From Salticus scenicus (lineage: Eukaryota; Arthropoda; Arachnida; Araneae; Salticidae), in the NCBI GenBank assembly GCA_963930645.1, contig OZ005656.1:190487479-190551478 (forward strand): DNA of 64,000 bases, read 5' to 3'. Under the pieces are notes generated by a model. That model made no database searches. It saw nothing but the letters and a program-made list of their open reading frames with translations, and was not told the DNA's origin. Shown here one piece after another: positions 21,311 to 32,126 of this stretch (position 1 is the first letter of the stretch; every line of letters starts with the position of its first letter). The position numbers and the translations under genes are program-made.

Positions 21311-21647
21311 TGTAAATGAATCCTATATGTTAATTATACCATTTTATATACGTTGACAATTTGTTATGTAGGAAAAATTTGTGCTGATTTTTTTTGTTTA
21401 ACTCAGTATAAATATCTTGCAATGTGGTTGTAATGTAAAAAGCGTGTCTCTTAGATCGGAATGTAACAGAATTTTCCATTAATCTTGTACACAAACGAGT
21501 TATGGTTCATGTAAGATGTATGAAGTATTCTACAGTAAATCAGAAAAACTTGAATGGCATATATCAGTTTATGAAATCCTAAATATATTAATAGACATGA
21601 AAGCATAGACAAACACACAGACAACTCGAACTTATAAATACTGTTAA

Positions 21648-22269
21648 GGGCATGGTGGACGTTGAAAATCGTTGAAAATCAGACTCTAAAATTACTGTCT
21701 TAGAGTTCTGAAATTTTGTATGCATGTGCATTGAAAGGTATCAATATTAAATATATTAAGTTTTCTTGAAAGCTATTAAAATAATATAAAAAAAAAAATT
21801 CAACATTTTAGTTTTTTGAAGAATTTAAAAATGCTTCATGTGATTGAATTTTTAATTTTTTTTCACGCGATTTTAAATTATTATAGCTTACCAATATACT
21901 CTAAAAAATTTTATGCATTAATTAGTGTATTGATTGATAAGTTAATAATAATAATAAAATTTTTTTATGTTTGAATGGAAAAATTTGCACGGAATTTCAG
22001 AATTCAAACACGAAAATATTTTTAAGAAATTAATTTAACAATCAATCCACTAATTAATGCAGAAAAATGTTTAGACTATATCGATAAACTATAATAATGT
22101 AAAATAGAGTAAAAAATATAAAAACTCAATCGCTTAAAAAATATAAAAATTTTCAAAAATAAAAATTTTAATTTTGGTTTTTTAAATTTTAATAATTTTC
22201 ACGAAATTTCATAACTCAAGTTTCATAACTCTAAGATAGTAATTTGAAACACTGACTTCCACCATCCCC
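21648..22269. mobile_element. piggyBac-like fold-back element
   Basis: TTAA lies at both ends (21644-21647 and 22270-22273). The ends are GGGCATGGTGGACGTTGAAA and the complement of GGGGATGGTGGAAGTCAG. The interior folds back throughout: 'ttagtgtattgattg' (near 21921) pairs with 'caatcaatccactaa' (near 22040), and the outer 'ctgtcttagagttctgaaa' pairs with text near 22222-22240. The TTAA target and GGG ends support a piggyBac-type origin. No transposase. Confidence 0.85.
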
Positions 22270-22309
22270 TTAAACATTGTTGGAAAATATTAAAACTACA
22301 AAATAGTTT

Positions 22310-22385
22310 TAATCAATAATAATAATAATAATCATAATAATAATAATAAAAATGAATAATTAAAAAAAAACAATTAAAATAATAA

Positions 22386-22416
<31 letters not shown>

Positions 22417-22425
22417 AACCTAAAA
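22310..22425. repeat. (AAT)n and (AAAT)n microsatellites
   Basis: (AAT)n at about 22316-22350 and (AAAT)n at 22386-22417; a further, longer (AAT)n of about 58 bp lies at 22868-22925. Confidence 0.9.
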
Positions 22426-22429
22426 ATTC

Positions 22430-22866
22430 TGTCAAAGACAGAATTTAGTTTAGTACGGAGGACTATTAATTTCAATCTGTAAAATTTTTAATTTTTAATT
22501 TATTTTTTCTCATTTTTTTTACCGTAAAACGTACGTACTTTTTAAAATGACTGAAATGAAGTAAAATGAAGCGTTCCACCTAAATTTCATACTTTAGTTA
22601 ATTTTTAAGAATTTAGCTGTCATGTCGAAAAACTGTTTGCACCCCTGGATTCAGAAAAATCACCCCTTTCGTTTGGGACCAAATTTGTAACGATAGAACT
22701 GATATTTCTAATTTATTTTGGTGTTACACAAAACTGGTTCGCAAAAACTAGCGACGACTTTTTACCCAGATTGAAACTAATAGTCCTCCTAGGCCTAATA
22801 AAAAAGTAATACTATCAGCGAGTTTTATTTTATTTTATTATATTTTTAAATATTCATGCATACACA

Positions 22867-22913
<47 letters not shown>

Positions 22914-23560
22914 TAATAATAATAAAATCGAAGTTCGTAGTCATTCTAATAACTTTCATTCTCCTGTATCAGGCTAAATAACATTGATTAACAATTGCGA
23001 AAAATTTTGTGTATCAGAATTATCTAAAAATTAACAACTTAAATTAATCTCATTTCATTTATTTTTCTAGCAATTTTCAACATTTTATGAATTCATTTAT
23101 TAATGTTTGCAAATTTTAATGTACTCAGGAACTGATTAATTTTCCTTAATGAAGAAATAAGCGGCAAAACTTTTAATAACAGCAAATATTTCTGCAGATA
23201 GTTAGACTCAAAATTTGTTTCTATTGATTAATTAATACAAAGGCGAAATTTCACTTATCAAGGTAACAAAATGACGGTCTTTAATATAAAATCGTTTTGT
23301 GGTTTGATTTTCGAATAAAAAGTGTTGTTCGACAAACCAGGATAGAAAATTAATTAACATTAATTGTTTACTAATTAAAATAAGGAGAATGCTATTTATA
23401 AACTGTTTCAGTTAATTGTAGCGGCACTAGCAATTTATGTTTAGATTAAGTAAATTTTTGTTAAGAAGACCTGTTTTATGTATTTCGAAGTACTGTCGTT
23501 TAATACACAATCAGGTAGGACATTCACATTACCTTCTCTTGCCTTATATCACTATAGACT
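22430..23560. other. AT-rich spacer
   Basis: Apart from the (AAT)n tract at 22868-22925 nothing is recognisable; the short frame at 23478-23684 has no features of a gene. Confidence 0.5.
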
Positions 23561-23574
23561 TGATAGTACGATAG

Positions 23575-23632
23575 GGGGTGGGGACAAAATCTCGCGGGGC
23601 AAAATATCGCGAGGGCAAAATATCGCCGACGT
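23575..23632 (+). repeat. Short tandem motif GGCAAAATATCGCG
   Basis: Three near-copies: 'gacaaaatctcgcgggg', 'caaaatatcgcgaggg' and 'caaaatatcgccg'. The CG-containing core stands out against AT-rich flanks. Function unknown. Confidence 0.6.
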
Positions 23633-23989
23633 AACTGAATACAAAAGCAAAAATGAGTTCGTAATTATTAGTAATGTTGTATAAAATTTCATGACAACAC
23701 ATACCTTAGTCAGAGCACTGACATTCTGACAAACCTACAACAAAAATTTTTATAAATTTTACTTAAAATAGTTTAAAGACTATATTTATTAACTTTTGTC
23801 AAGATTAGTCATAATGAATTCAATCGTGCTTATCAATTTTAAATTTTTTAATTCAAGTTTGTGAATAGTGTTCAGTTTTAATGTCAGCAGTTATGTACAT
23901 GATTTTTAAAATGTATTTTGAATAGTGAGTCATGATACTCTAAAGAGCATTGAACGGCTTTACATTAATCCATTTACGCAAGTTACTGG

Positions 23990-24231
23990 CATAGATATAG
24001 TAATAAGGCATAGATTGATCATAGAGGGAGAAAAAATGATTCCTTTTTACTCCAAGAAAGACGGCCATTTTTTACCGACTAATGGCCGTCTTTTTTCGAG
24101 TGAATACACACGGATAATTTAGCAAATAAAATATATGAATAATTTATGTACTAAAGGTGAAGGAAAAACCGTAGATATACTCATTTTTCTTTCTTTCTTT
24201 TTACTTTTTTCTTTCTTTCTCTTTCTCTCTG

Positions 24232-24271
<40 letters not shown>

Positions 24272-24761
24272 ACGACATTTAAAGAATTTAATCATTTAAG
24301 TAAACTCTTTTTATATACTAAAACTAACGTTCTTTACCTGCGCCGCTGCTAACTATATTTAAAAGAATTTTGAAAATTCCATATTACTTAATATTATAAA
24401 ATCCTTAAAAAAAATATATATATATGTATCAAACTTAAAAAAAAGTATTCTATTAAAAATCAAAACAGTAATTATTTCATAATAATAATAACAAAGCAAC
24501 TGATTATAAAAATTATATTTTTCAAAAATTAGTCAAATATAACTTACTTATGAAAACCTATTAGCTTTCCTTTCATCCATTTATTAGTACAGTTGAAAGC
24601 CGCGCAATACACCGGAATTAAAAAAATTCATCAAAATTCTATTTTATTAGAATTGTCGAGTTTGAATACTGGTTAATGGCTGATGCCAAAAAATTTTTTC
24701 GGCAAAAATCTTTGCATGATAACATGGGGATGATAGATCTATATAAATTACTATATCTATG
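23990..24761 (-). mobile_element. Non-autonomous DNA transposon with 8-bp TSD (hAT-like), copy 2
   Basis: Inverted, diverged copy of 1044-1945. The ends are CATAGATATAGTAATAAGGC and, on the right, 'aaattactatatctatg'. The TSD GTTACTGG is at 23982-23989 and 24762-24769. Shared internal blocks: 'aatggccgtcttttttc' near 24083, 'gctgatgccaaaaa' near 24679 (complement of 1120-1135) and 'catggggatgatagatct'. A pyrimidine/(CT)n/(TA)n tract at 24183-24270 replaces the purine tract of copy 1. Confidence 0.85.
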
Positions 24762-24769
24762 GTTACTGG

Positions 24770-25370
24770 TACAAGTGTTACAAATAATATTAGGCGACTA
24801 CGATTTATCTTGATCTCCAATTCGACAATGCAAATAACAGTTTGATATTGTTTCCATCAGTGGCATGTTAGATTGTCCCTGACTAGACAGGGTTACTTCT
24901 CCACAAGTGTAACAAGTGGGGTCAGAAGAGTTCATTCAAACTGAAAGCATTCTTAAGCAAGAAATAAATATCCCCAAACTCTAAATAAAAGATAACACAT
25001 TATTAAATGTAAATGTTCATTTATAAAATCGAATCAAGTAACAATGGTAACCTCTTGTATACACTGATTTTTTTTCTCTCAGCATTTACTAGTATAAAAT
25101 GATTTTTCATTCATTTTTTGCGTTATGATACTCTATAGTCTGTTACAAAATTATAAGACTATAATATATTTTGCAATAAAAGAAATATTTCAATAAAAAT
25201 CAAAAACATTCTATGCCAGTATATCAAGTTTTTAGTAATGAATGTAATTAATTCAGAAAAATAAATAAATAAATAAAATATCAATAAAACAAAAAGTCTC
25301 AAAGATAACTGTTACAAAATTGTAAGACCTCATGTAAAATAATTATAAGATTTTTTTTTTTTTAACATGT
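24770..25370. other. Spacer
   Basis: 24790-24960 is somewhat less AT-rich and contains a 'ccctgactagacaggg' hairpin, but no coding frame or repeat relation is visible. Confidence 0.45.
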
Positions 25371-25375
25371 ACCAT

Positions 25376-25840
25376 GTTTTTAAATTTTCTGTTGAATCAT
25401 AGCTGTAGAACGATATTAGTACTTTGCCAATGTGTATAAAATTTTTAAAGTGATAATGACGTCCATTTTTGTGAGATGCATAATATAATTTTTTTTTTTA
25501 CAATCTTTATTGTTCACGTTTAAGTAAATGTATTTATTTTATTGTCGAAAAAATTGAACTCGTAAATTTTTTTGGCCCCAATTAAATTATAAATAAAACT
25601 TAAATGGCTAATTTTAAAGTTATTATGAGGTTATTATTTTCACATTTTATTAATTAATTAAAAGAAAACATTTATTAATTGAATAAAAGTATTAAAAGAA
25701 TGTATTGTCATCGTTGTTCTGAGCTATTCTAAAAATTTCAAAGGTCTAGATAGTGGGAAGTTAGTTAAAATTCATTTGCAAGATTTGTACTGGACAAACA
25801 TCAAACAAACAAGAAAGCGAGTTAACAAAACATGGTAGAA
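25376..25840 (+). repeat. Interspersed repeat Rep-1, copy 4
   Basis: Collinear with copies 1 and 2: 'accatgtttttaaattttc', 'gtgtataaaatttttaaag', 'gacgtccatttttgtgag', a T run, 'gtattgtcatcg', 'gttagttaaaattcatttgc' and 'ttgtactggacaaac' with 'gttaacaaaacatggta'. Confidence 0.75.
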
Positions 25841-25857
25841 ATGCAGTTTTCGCAAAT

Positions 25858-26095
25858 TCAGTAAGATGTTGCCATACCGTTTCTCTGAATAACTTGAAAC
25901 GCACGATTTGACATCGAGTTAATTATTTTTTTTAAGGAAATATTCTGAAATATTGTCCATTTTTCCAAAAGGGCTATCTAATTCATATGTTGAATACTAT
26001 TTTTATTATTTTCATATACTTGATTAGACAAATAACCCCCACAGGTTTTCTATGGCGTTTAAGTCAGGGCTTTCACACTGCCAAGTTAAATTATC
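25858..26095 (-). pseudogene. Tc1/mariner transposase, C-terminal relic
   Basis: Read on the minus strand from 26095, the frame gives DNLTWQCE then SPDLNAIENLWG, the signature around the third catalytic acid of Tc1-type (DDE) transposases; the Glu codon is at 26048-26050. After a frameshift just past this box the reading continues as ALLEKWTIFQN, then LKKIINSMSNRAFQVI and GMATSY followed by TGA at 25858-25860, matching the usual Tc1 C-terminus ('L..LI.SM..R...VI...G..T.Y'). At least one frameshift and one in-frame TAG show it is dead. About 75 of the ~340 residues usual for the family are recognisable. No intact TIR is visible downstream. Confidence 0.8.
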
Positions 26096-26424
26096 AGTTT
26101 TTTTTATACTTCAATACTACCTTCTTTAAACTCCCAAAGTTTCAAGATGATTTCTAAAGAAGTTTTCTAGATATTTGATAACACGTCTAAATTCGAAAGT
26201 GTTAAAATACTTATCGCTAGATAGTGTACAAACAACGCTGGCTAAAAAGAAAATATAGCTAATTTTTCTTTTGATTACCATTATCATTTTCGTTTTCAAT
26301 AGCATTGAATGTATACAAATTTACTACTCTTATTTAAATGACAATTTTTTTGTTGTAAACTGCCATGAATTCGGTCGAATACAAGATTATTCTTTTAATT
26401 TAGTCAATTATTATTTCCTTTGAG

Positions 26425-26717
26425 CTGTTAAGTTAAAGCTATTGAATTATTATTTTATACATTCAACAAGGCATATAGGTTATTTAAGGACGTAGAAATC
26501 GATTTGTTATGAAAATTTAGATAACTAACTTACTTAATCACCATAGTCAGGCTACACTTGAAACACCATATATTCAGAGAAACAGAACTATTATATTTAT
26601 TTTCTACATTCTAAAACAATAAAGTCATTAAAAAATTCTATTTCGTTAAAGCGATTTAATTACATTTTATTATATCCGACGATGTATATAGATTATTTAA
26701 GGTTGTAGAAGCCATTA

Positions 26718-26763
<46 letters not shown>

Positions 26764-27600
26764 TTAACTTCAAAATAAATGATAAAATTTAATTTGCAAA
26801 AAATAGGCACTTAAAGCAGCACTGAATTTATATACAAAAAGATAAATTATTAAATTTAAATTATAATAATTAAAAAAATAAAAGTGGAATGTATAAACAA
26901 CCAAAACAAACAATTTAACAGTGTTAATAAACAAGAAGAGGGGTTAAATTCAACACTATTCAAGCCAAAAATTCAATAATTCTGTGTTTTCTTCATCAGC
27001 AGGTGGTAACACAGCCATTAAAAAATTATTTTATACTAACAGGTTTCTGAAGCTATGCCAAGCTAGCACACTCCAAATTATATTTCAAACAGAATATTAT
27101 AGCAAACTTGTATTTATAATAACTGAAATATGATTTATTTAATAAACATTATTATTATCTTTTAAAATTTAATTCCAAAAACATGATAAAAAGACTTTAA
27201 ATTGTGAGTTTATATTAAAATTTAAGTAATTGCCTATATGAATTCATCAAATGAAATGCTAGCAAGGACATACCCCCACTCGGACCTGCTAGAAGAAAAT
27301 AGAAAAACCCCTTTTCTTGTTCATTAAAACTGTTAAATTAACTTGTTAACCCCTTTTCTTGTTTATTAACACTGCTAAATTGTTTATTTTGGTTGTTTAT
27401 ACATTCCGCTTTCATTTTTTCAATTATCATAATTTAAATTTAATAATATATATATACATATATATCGTAGAAGTAAATCTGCTATAGAAATTCAGTGAGC
27501 ATAATTAGCATTATCCAGCTACATTTGAAAGACTAGACATTAACGAAAATATCATTTTCCCTCTTCTCTAAATTCTAAAACTTTATAGACAAATCTACAA
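26425..27600 (+). repeat. Two-unit direct repeat (~215 bp) split by a fold-back element
   Basis: Unit 1 (about 26425-26640) and unit 2 share 'ttaaagc.att.aatta', 'ata.attatttaagg..gtagaa', 'ggctacacttgaaa'/'agctacatttgaaa' and 'ttctaaaac'. Unit 2 is interrupted between 26711 and 27467 by the fold-back element described separately. Confidence 0.75.
26712..27466. mobile_element. Fold-back element with 7-bp flanking duplication
   Basis: The 755-bp insert is flanked by GTAGAAG (26705-26711 and 27467-27473). The uninterrupted paralogue reads 'gacgtagaaatc'. Arms of ~100 bp pair: 'gtataaacaaccaaaacaaa' (about 26891) with its complement near 27385-27405, and 'gttaataaacaagaagaggg' with 'ccccttttcttgtttattaa'. 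(TA)n lies at both outer ends. A second partial arm copy lies at 27308-27344. The centre carries 'cttcatcagcaggtgg'. No coding sequence seen; class unresolved. Confidence 0.7.
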
Positions 27601-27639
27601 ACATCACCCAAAAAGTTCATTCGCTTTCCATTTTATTCT

Positions 27640-27840
27640 AGGAGAAGATTGCGGGTTCCATACTTATGTCGGTCGAAGACTGTCATGTATATTAGTGGTG
27701 GCTGGTGCACGTAAAATCTGTCATGGCTGCAATGTCCTCCATGTTCTTAAATTAATACCTCTCGGGGTTACCGAATGGGGACAACCACTTCCTCTGCAGA
27801 GAATAAAAAAATGTAATGGTATGTTGGAAGTCTGCATTTC
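27640..27840 (+). repeat. SINE-like segment, unproven
   Basis: A GC-richer block includes 'gattgcgggttccatactta', which vaguely resembles a Pol III box B (GGTTCRANNCC), then 'ggtggctggtgcacgtaaaa' and 'ctctcggggttaccgaatgg'. A matching box A is not convincing and I see no flanking duplication. The 87-aa frame at 27695-27958 crosses it and has no family features. Confidence 0.25.
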
Positions 27841-27959
27841 TCCTAAGAACGAATTTATAAGTAACCTTCGTAGGACTAAAATTAAGGTAATATATTTTCT
27901 ATTGTGGCTGAAAAGAATTAATATTTTATTTTTTAAACACAGTAAAGGTTTATTTTAAA

Positions 27960-28860
27960 CACAGTAAAAGTTTATTTTTTAAACACAGCAAAACACAAAA
28001 ATGTGTTTTCCCCATTTGAAATATCTTCGTATTAAAATAATACATATAAATTAAGAAAATGTGCAAAAAGTGTCATGCCTCGCTAAACGCTGTTTAATTT
28101 GCAAGAATCCAACAAATTACATCTATTTAGAAATTTTTTAACAACCTTGAAAATTCAATTTTGGTATTCATAATATATATATATATATATATATTGAAAA
28201 CCTTTTCAAACATTGAGTAGATGAAAACAAGAAACATTGAAAAAGATAAAACAGAAAAATTCAAAAAGAGATTGCGACTATCAAACATCCATAAATTGAA
28301 ACATGCAAATTCATTACGTTTTCAAGGGTGTAGAATGAATGTTGCATGTAAAGTAGGTGTTATTTCTGTCTTGTTGTATGCAAATTGCTAAATATTTACA
28401 ACAAGCTACACCCTGTAACACCACCAAAAAAGAGAAAATTAAAACTAAAAAGATATGTGAAAACCATATGAAAATCAAACATTTTGATTCATGCAGCATA
28501 TTCAATATTATTAATGGAAATACTAATAAAAATAGTTAAATGAAATACTAGTAATAATTAATAAAACTAAAGTATAACATACATTACACATGAAAAACTT
28601 GTATGAGTAGCTTGCACCCTTGCACTTAAAACCAGAACACGAGACATACATGTGGCTGTATACAGTTAGATTCACAGTTAATTTTGGAATCTTATTAAAT
28701 AACTGAACGATTAATTTATTTTTGAATTTGTATTAATCAACTGAACGATAAAGTTGAGTGAACTGTTTGATTTTAATAATTTACCTAAAAGTGATAATTT
28801 AAAATTAAATTTTGATTAAAATTGAGATTAACTTAATTTACGATAATGCAGAAACTTCAA
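27960..28860. other. AT-rich spacer
   Basis: No gene or mobile element seen. A short (TA)n lies at 28170-28192 and two 'aaacacagtaaa' copies near 27938-27990. Confidence 0.5.
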
Positions 28861-28861
28861 A

Positions 28862-28912
<51 letters not shown>
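28862..28912. repeat. (CT)n(TA)n microsatellite
   Basis: About 16 CT units run directly into TA units. The 66-aa frame at 28812 reads through it and is not a gene. Confidence 0.9.
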
Positions 28913-29185
28913 CAGATTTTACCCCAGGTTTAAAAAAAGGCTGGCCGCTGCTCTTAAAAAAGGCATTTTCCAGATTAATGAGGGTAGTTTTGGATTCTTA
29001 AGGAACATTTGACATTTAAAATCAAGACACTTATCTTAAAATTTAGATTTTAGATATAAATAGAAGAACATAGGGCAGACACAGGTTGCAACGTCCTTCT
29101 GAAGTCTGAAACTGTCTGGGGGAAACTCTGAAATATATATATATATATAATTTATTATCAGCATGTGTCTATGAGTATTATAGTT
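28911..29185 (+). repeat. Direct repeat, copy 1
   Basis: The order 'ttaccccaggtttaaaaaaa', 'ctgctcttaaaaaaggcatt', 'aatcaagacacttat', 'atataaatagaagaa', 'agggcagac', 'ggaaactctgaaatata' and 'tttattatcagcatgtgtct' recurs at 29524-29962. The repeated consensus suggests a transposable element fragment. Confidence 0.75.
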
Positions 29186-29523
29186 TGAGTGTTAGTTTAA
29201 ATTACTGGTATTTGAACTTGTTTTTAATTTTATAGATTTTAATTTCTGTATTCTTTCCATTTTTTCGTATATTTTTCCAATTGTTAAATCTCATTTGGTG
29301 TCTATAAGGCCTAGGCACTTGTAAATTCTTTGCATTTGCTTCCAGTACTCAGAAAAATACACCTTTTACATACAGCATTCAATCTAGGCTTCTGATGAAG
29401 TATTGCACTGTTGTAATTTAAAAGTTTTTCCTTAATTTTCTTTTTTCAAATTGTTCATGCTCTCCAGGTGATGTCACTTCATCTTTTACAATGTATGAAA
29501 AGGTATTCATAATAGATATATAT

Positions 29524-29962
29524 ACATACCGAGTTTACCCCATGTTTAAAAAAGGGCTTGGTGCTGCTTTTGAAAAAAGGCATTTTTGGATTCTTAAGGG
29601 ATATTTAACATTTATTGGTTAACATTGTCTTGATTTTATGAAATCAAGACACTTATTTTAAAATTTCAATTTTAGATATAAATAGAAGAAAAAGTTTTAC
29701 ATTTTAACTTTCTTTACACCTTAATTTTGCTTTTGACTGACGTACGAACGAATGTTGATTGTTATGCACAACACATTTATTTATATTTATAACATATTCC
29801 CAGTTTGAAGGTAATTTTCAATAAAAGACAGTAAGGGTGCAATTGTTTCGGATAAAGGTGCTATTTTTTCAGTCACAGGGCAGGCAGGGCGCAAAGCCCT
29901 TTTGAAAATGTCTGCAGGAAACTCTGATATATACTAATTTATTATCAGCATGTGTCTATGAG
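29524..29962 (+). repeat. Direct repeat, copy 2, with extra internal sequence
   Basis: Collinear with 28911-29185, but about 180 bp of other sequence (29690-29870) separates the 'atataaatagaagaa' block from the 'agggcaggc...ggaaactctgatatata' block. Either an insertion here or a deletion in copy 1. Confidence 0.7.
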
Positions 29963-30249
29963 GCATTTTTGTAAATACTTTACCAATTTTTCAATTGAAA
30001 ACAGATAGTGAACTTTAAAGGGTTAATGGGATTTTATAAAGGGAGAGATTTTTAGAAACATCGCAATCTCTTCTTGTTTCGGATATTCCTTTATAAATGC
30101 AGCATAAACACTTGTGAAACTTTCAGAATTAAATAAAATATAATTTTTAGTCTATTAGTATATTAAATCTCGCAAAATATAACACTTCTGTAATCCATCT
30201 TATGAAATAATCCATTTTAATGACAGATAACTTAAATTATCCCCTAAAT

Positions 30250-30650
30250 TTTCCCTTAAAAATGCCTCATCCATCTTAAAGTGATGCTCTTTTTTACTGA
30301 ACAAGCTACCTAACTTCCCTCAACTCTTCACCCCCAACCTGTCTACACCTTTTTATCGTAAGCGCGTATCACGCATTCCCGATCTTGCCCAAACATCGAA
30401 AAATATCGCCACTCCTCAGGAACCTGTCGTAAGAAAACGGTTAGTGACGCTAACCCTTTTGTGTTCACGTGAGGGGCTCGCCGTTTAAGAAAAGGGTCAC
30501 GGGTGAAAGTTCCCCCTTTAGGGGCATAGAAATGTTTGCTTCCTGAGGGTGATGGACCAAGATCAGTAGGTTAAGGGTGTCATTTCCTAGATTTCACTTT
30601 CAAGAACGGATGAAGTTATGTTAGACGTATCTTTTCCTCATAACAGGTTA
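30250..30650. other. GC-richer island, unidentified
   Basis: Contains C-rich text, 'ggttagtgacgctaaccc' (a short palindrome), 'ttcccccttta' with 'ggggcatag', and 'cctgagggtgatggacc'. A plus-strand frame from about 30282 stays open for ~66 codons, but no start or family features support a gene. A conserved non-coding or retroposon segment is as likely. Confidence 0.3.
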
Positions 30651-30999
30651 TTCCCCTTACATTTGTAAAGGGTTGGTCTGATATTAGGTCAGAGTTAAAT
30701 ATCAGTATTTTTAAAGGACAGAAAATATTTTTTTTAGATTGGATAGTATAATTTTTAATTTATTTAAAAATTTAATGGCTTATTTGCACTTAAATATCTA
30801 TATTTAAAATTTTTATACGCTAGTTAGGAAAGCAAATACAAATATAATATAAAATAATCTAAATTCTTTTCATTACCGTTTAAAAAATATATTTTTTGCA
30901 TTTTCACACGCTTATAAAAAATTGGTGCAATATAAAATTGGTGTTTAAGAAATTTATGTTAATATTATTATTAACCAAAATAGTAATTTTATTATTAGC

Positions 31000-31080
31000 C
31001 ACCAAACATCATAAACCGAGTTTGTTGCATTTTATGGTGTTTATTCAAAGTTTTGTACTTATTACAGAAATTTAGTTTAA
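31000..31080 (+). repeat. Penelope-like end fragment
   Basis: 'cattttatggtgtttattca' plus 'aagttttgtactt' matches the segments after the hammerhead-like motifs near 6540 and 62720. The ribozyme-like part itself is missing. Confidence 0.5.
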
Positions 31081-31103
31081 CGAATACAATATATATGTAT
31101 GTA

Positions 31104-32105
31104 CAGTGACGTATGCAAGGGGGGGGGGTTAACCCCCCCCCCCCCTTCCTTGACAAAATGTATGATAAGAAAAATTATGCTGTTCCTTACATTTTTTTTT
31201 TTCACATTTCAGGCGGAAAAAATGTATGGCAAGCGTAGAATATTTTTTTCTACGAAGTGGTTTAAAGTTATGACTAACTTTTTTTTTCATTACTCTGTGA
31301 TAAACACTCCTCAAAATAACTAAACCACTTCATTTGCGCGGCGCGCAACATGATTCCCCTGAAAACAATTCTCTAAAAGGATTTCACCTTTACAAGTTCA
31401 TAGTCAAGGACAAGAGGGGTCGACCATATGGGGAAGGGGGTGACCATTGAACAGTGTTGCCAGATTTGGGGACTTTTTTATTCAAGCCGCTAAATTTTAA
31501 TTGTAACGGTTGCCTAAGCACTTCGAAAGATAAACGTCTATTATGTATAGCAAATATCACTTCTCAAAATTATTGGTGAGAGTTGAATAAAAAAGTCCCC
31601 AAATCTGTCAACACTGCCATTGAAGTAGTGACCTTGAAGGAGTGACCCAAACAATACCCCAACAGTAGAAGACATTTTAAATAAACTAGCGAAAACTTCT
31701 CGTCGATTAGACTTCGCTCTGTAAATGAGAAAATTCAATGAAATATTTGTATGAAATATGAAATATGACAACAAAATAGAATACTAGACAAAATAGAATA
31801 TAGAACATAGTTAGTTTACAGAATACAATGAAATATGTATTCTATATCTTGAATATTTATTAGGTTATTCGTCGCTAATTAAAGATTTCTTAGTTTGATC
31901 TTCTAATTGGTGAGTTTGTTTTTTCTTACTCTTATTTTCGGCAAGTAATTATGATATTTTAAAAGATTGTTAAACTTAATTAAAAATAAACTTATTAAAC
32001 TTAATTAAACCTAATTAAACTTAAATAAACTTAATTAAACTTAATTAAAAATTCGGAAGGACGAACCCACCCCTTTCCCTTGGAAAAATCCTCGATACGC
32101 CACTG
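31104..32105. mobile_element. hAT-like non-autonomous transposon, 1002 bp
   Basis: A perfect 8-bp duplication TGTATGTA lies at 31096-31103 and 32106-32113. The ends are CAGTGACGTATGCAAGG and the complement of CAGTGGCGTATCGAGG, the CAGTGGCGTA type usual for hAT. G10-TTAA-C13 follows the left end (31119-31145). No transposase domain is readable. A second hAT-like MITE is nested at 31452-31616. The frames at 31099, 31129 and 31541 are not genes. Confidence 0.92.
31452..31616. mobile_element. Nested hAT-like MITE, 165 bp
   Basis: The ends are CAGTGTTGCCAGATTTGGGG and the complement of CAGTGTTGACAGATTTGGGG; the next bases 'acttttttattcaa' also pair. The 8-bp duplication CCATTGAA is perfect at 31444-31451 and 31617-31624. 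It sits inside the larger hAT-like element and is therefore younger than it. Confidence 0.93.
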
Positions 32106-32126
32106 TGTATGTATCATGTATATTTT

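Noticed and set aside
27000..27040. 'ttcttcatcagcaggtgg' as a further hammerhead-like core
   Set aside because: On the minus strand CTGATGA is present, but no stem closes before a GAAA.
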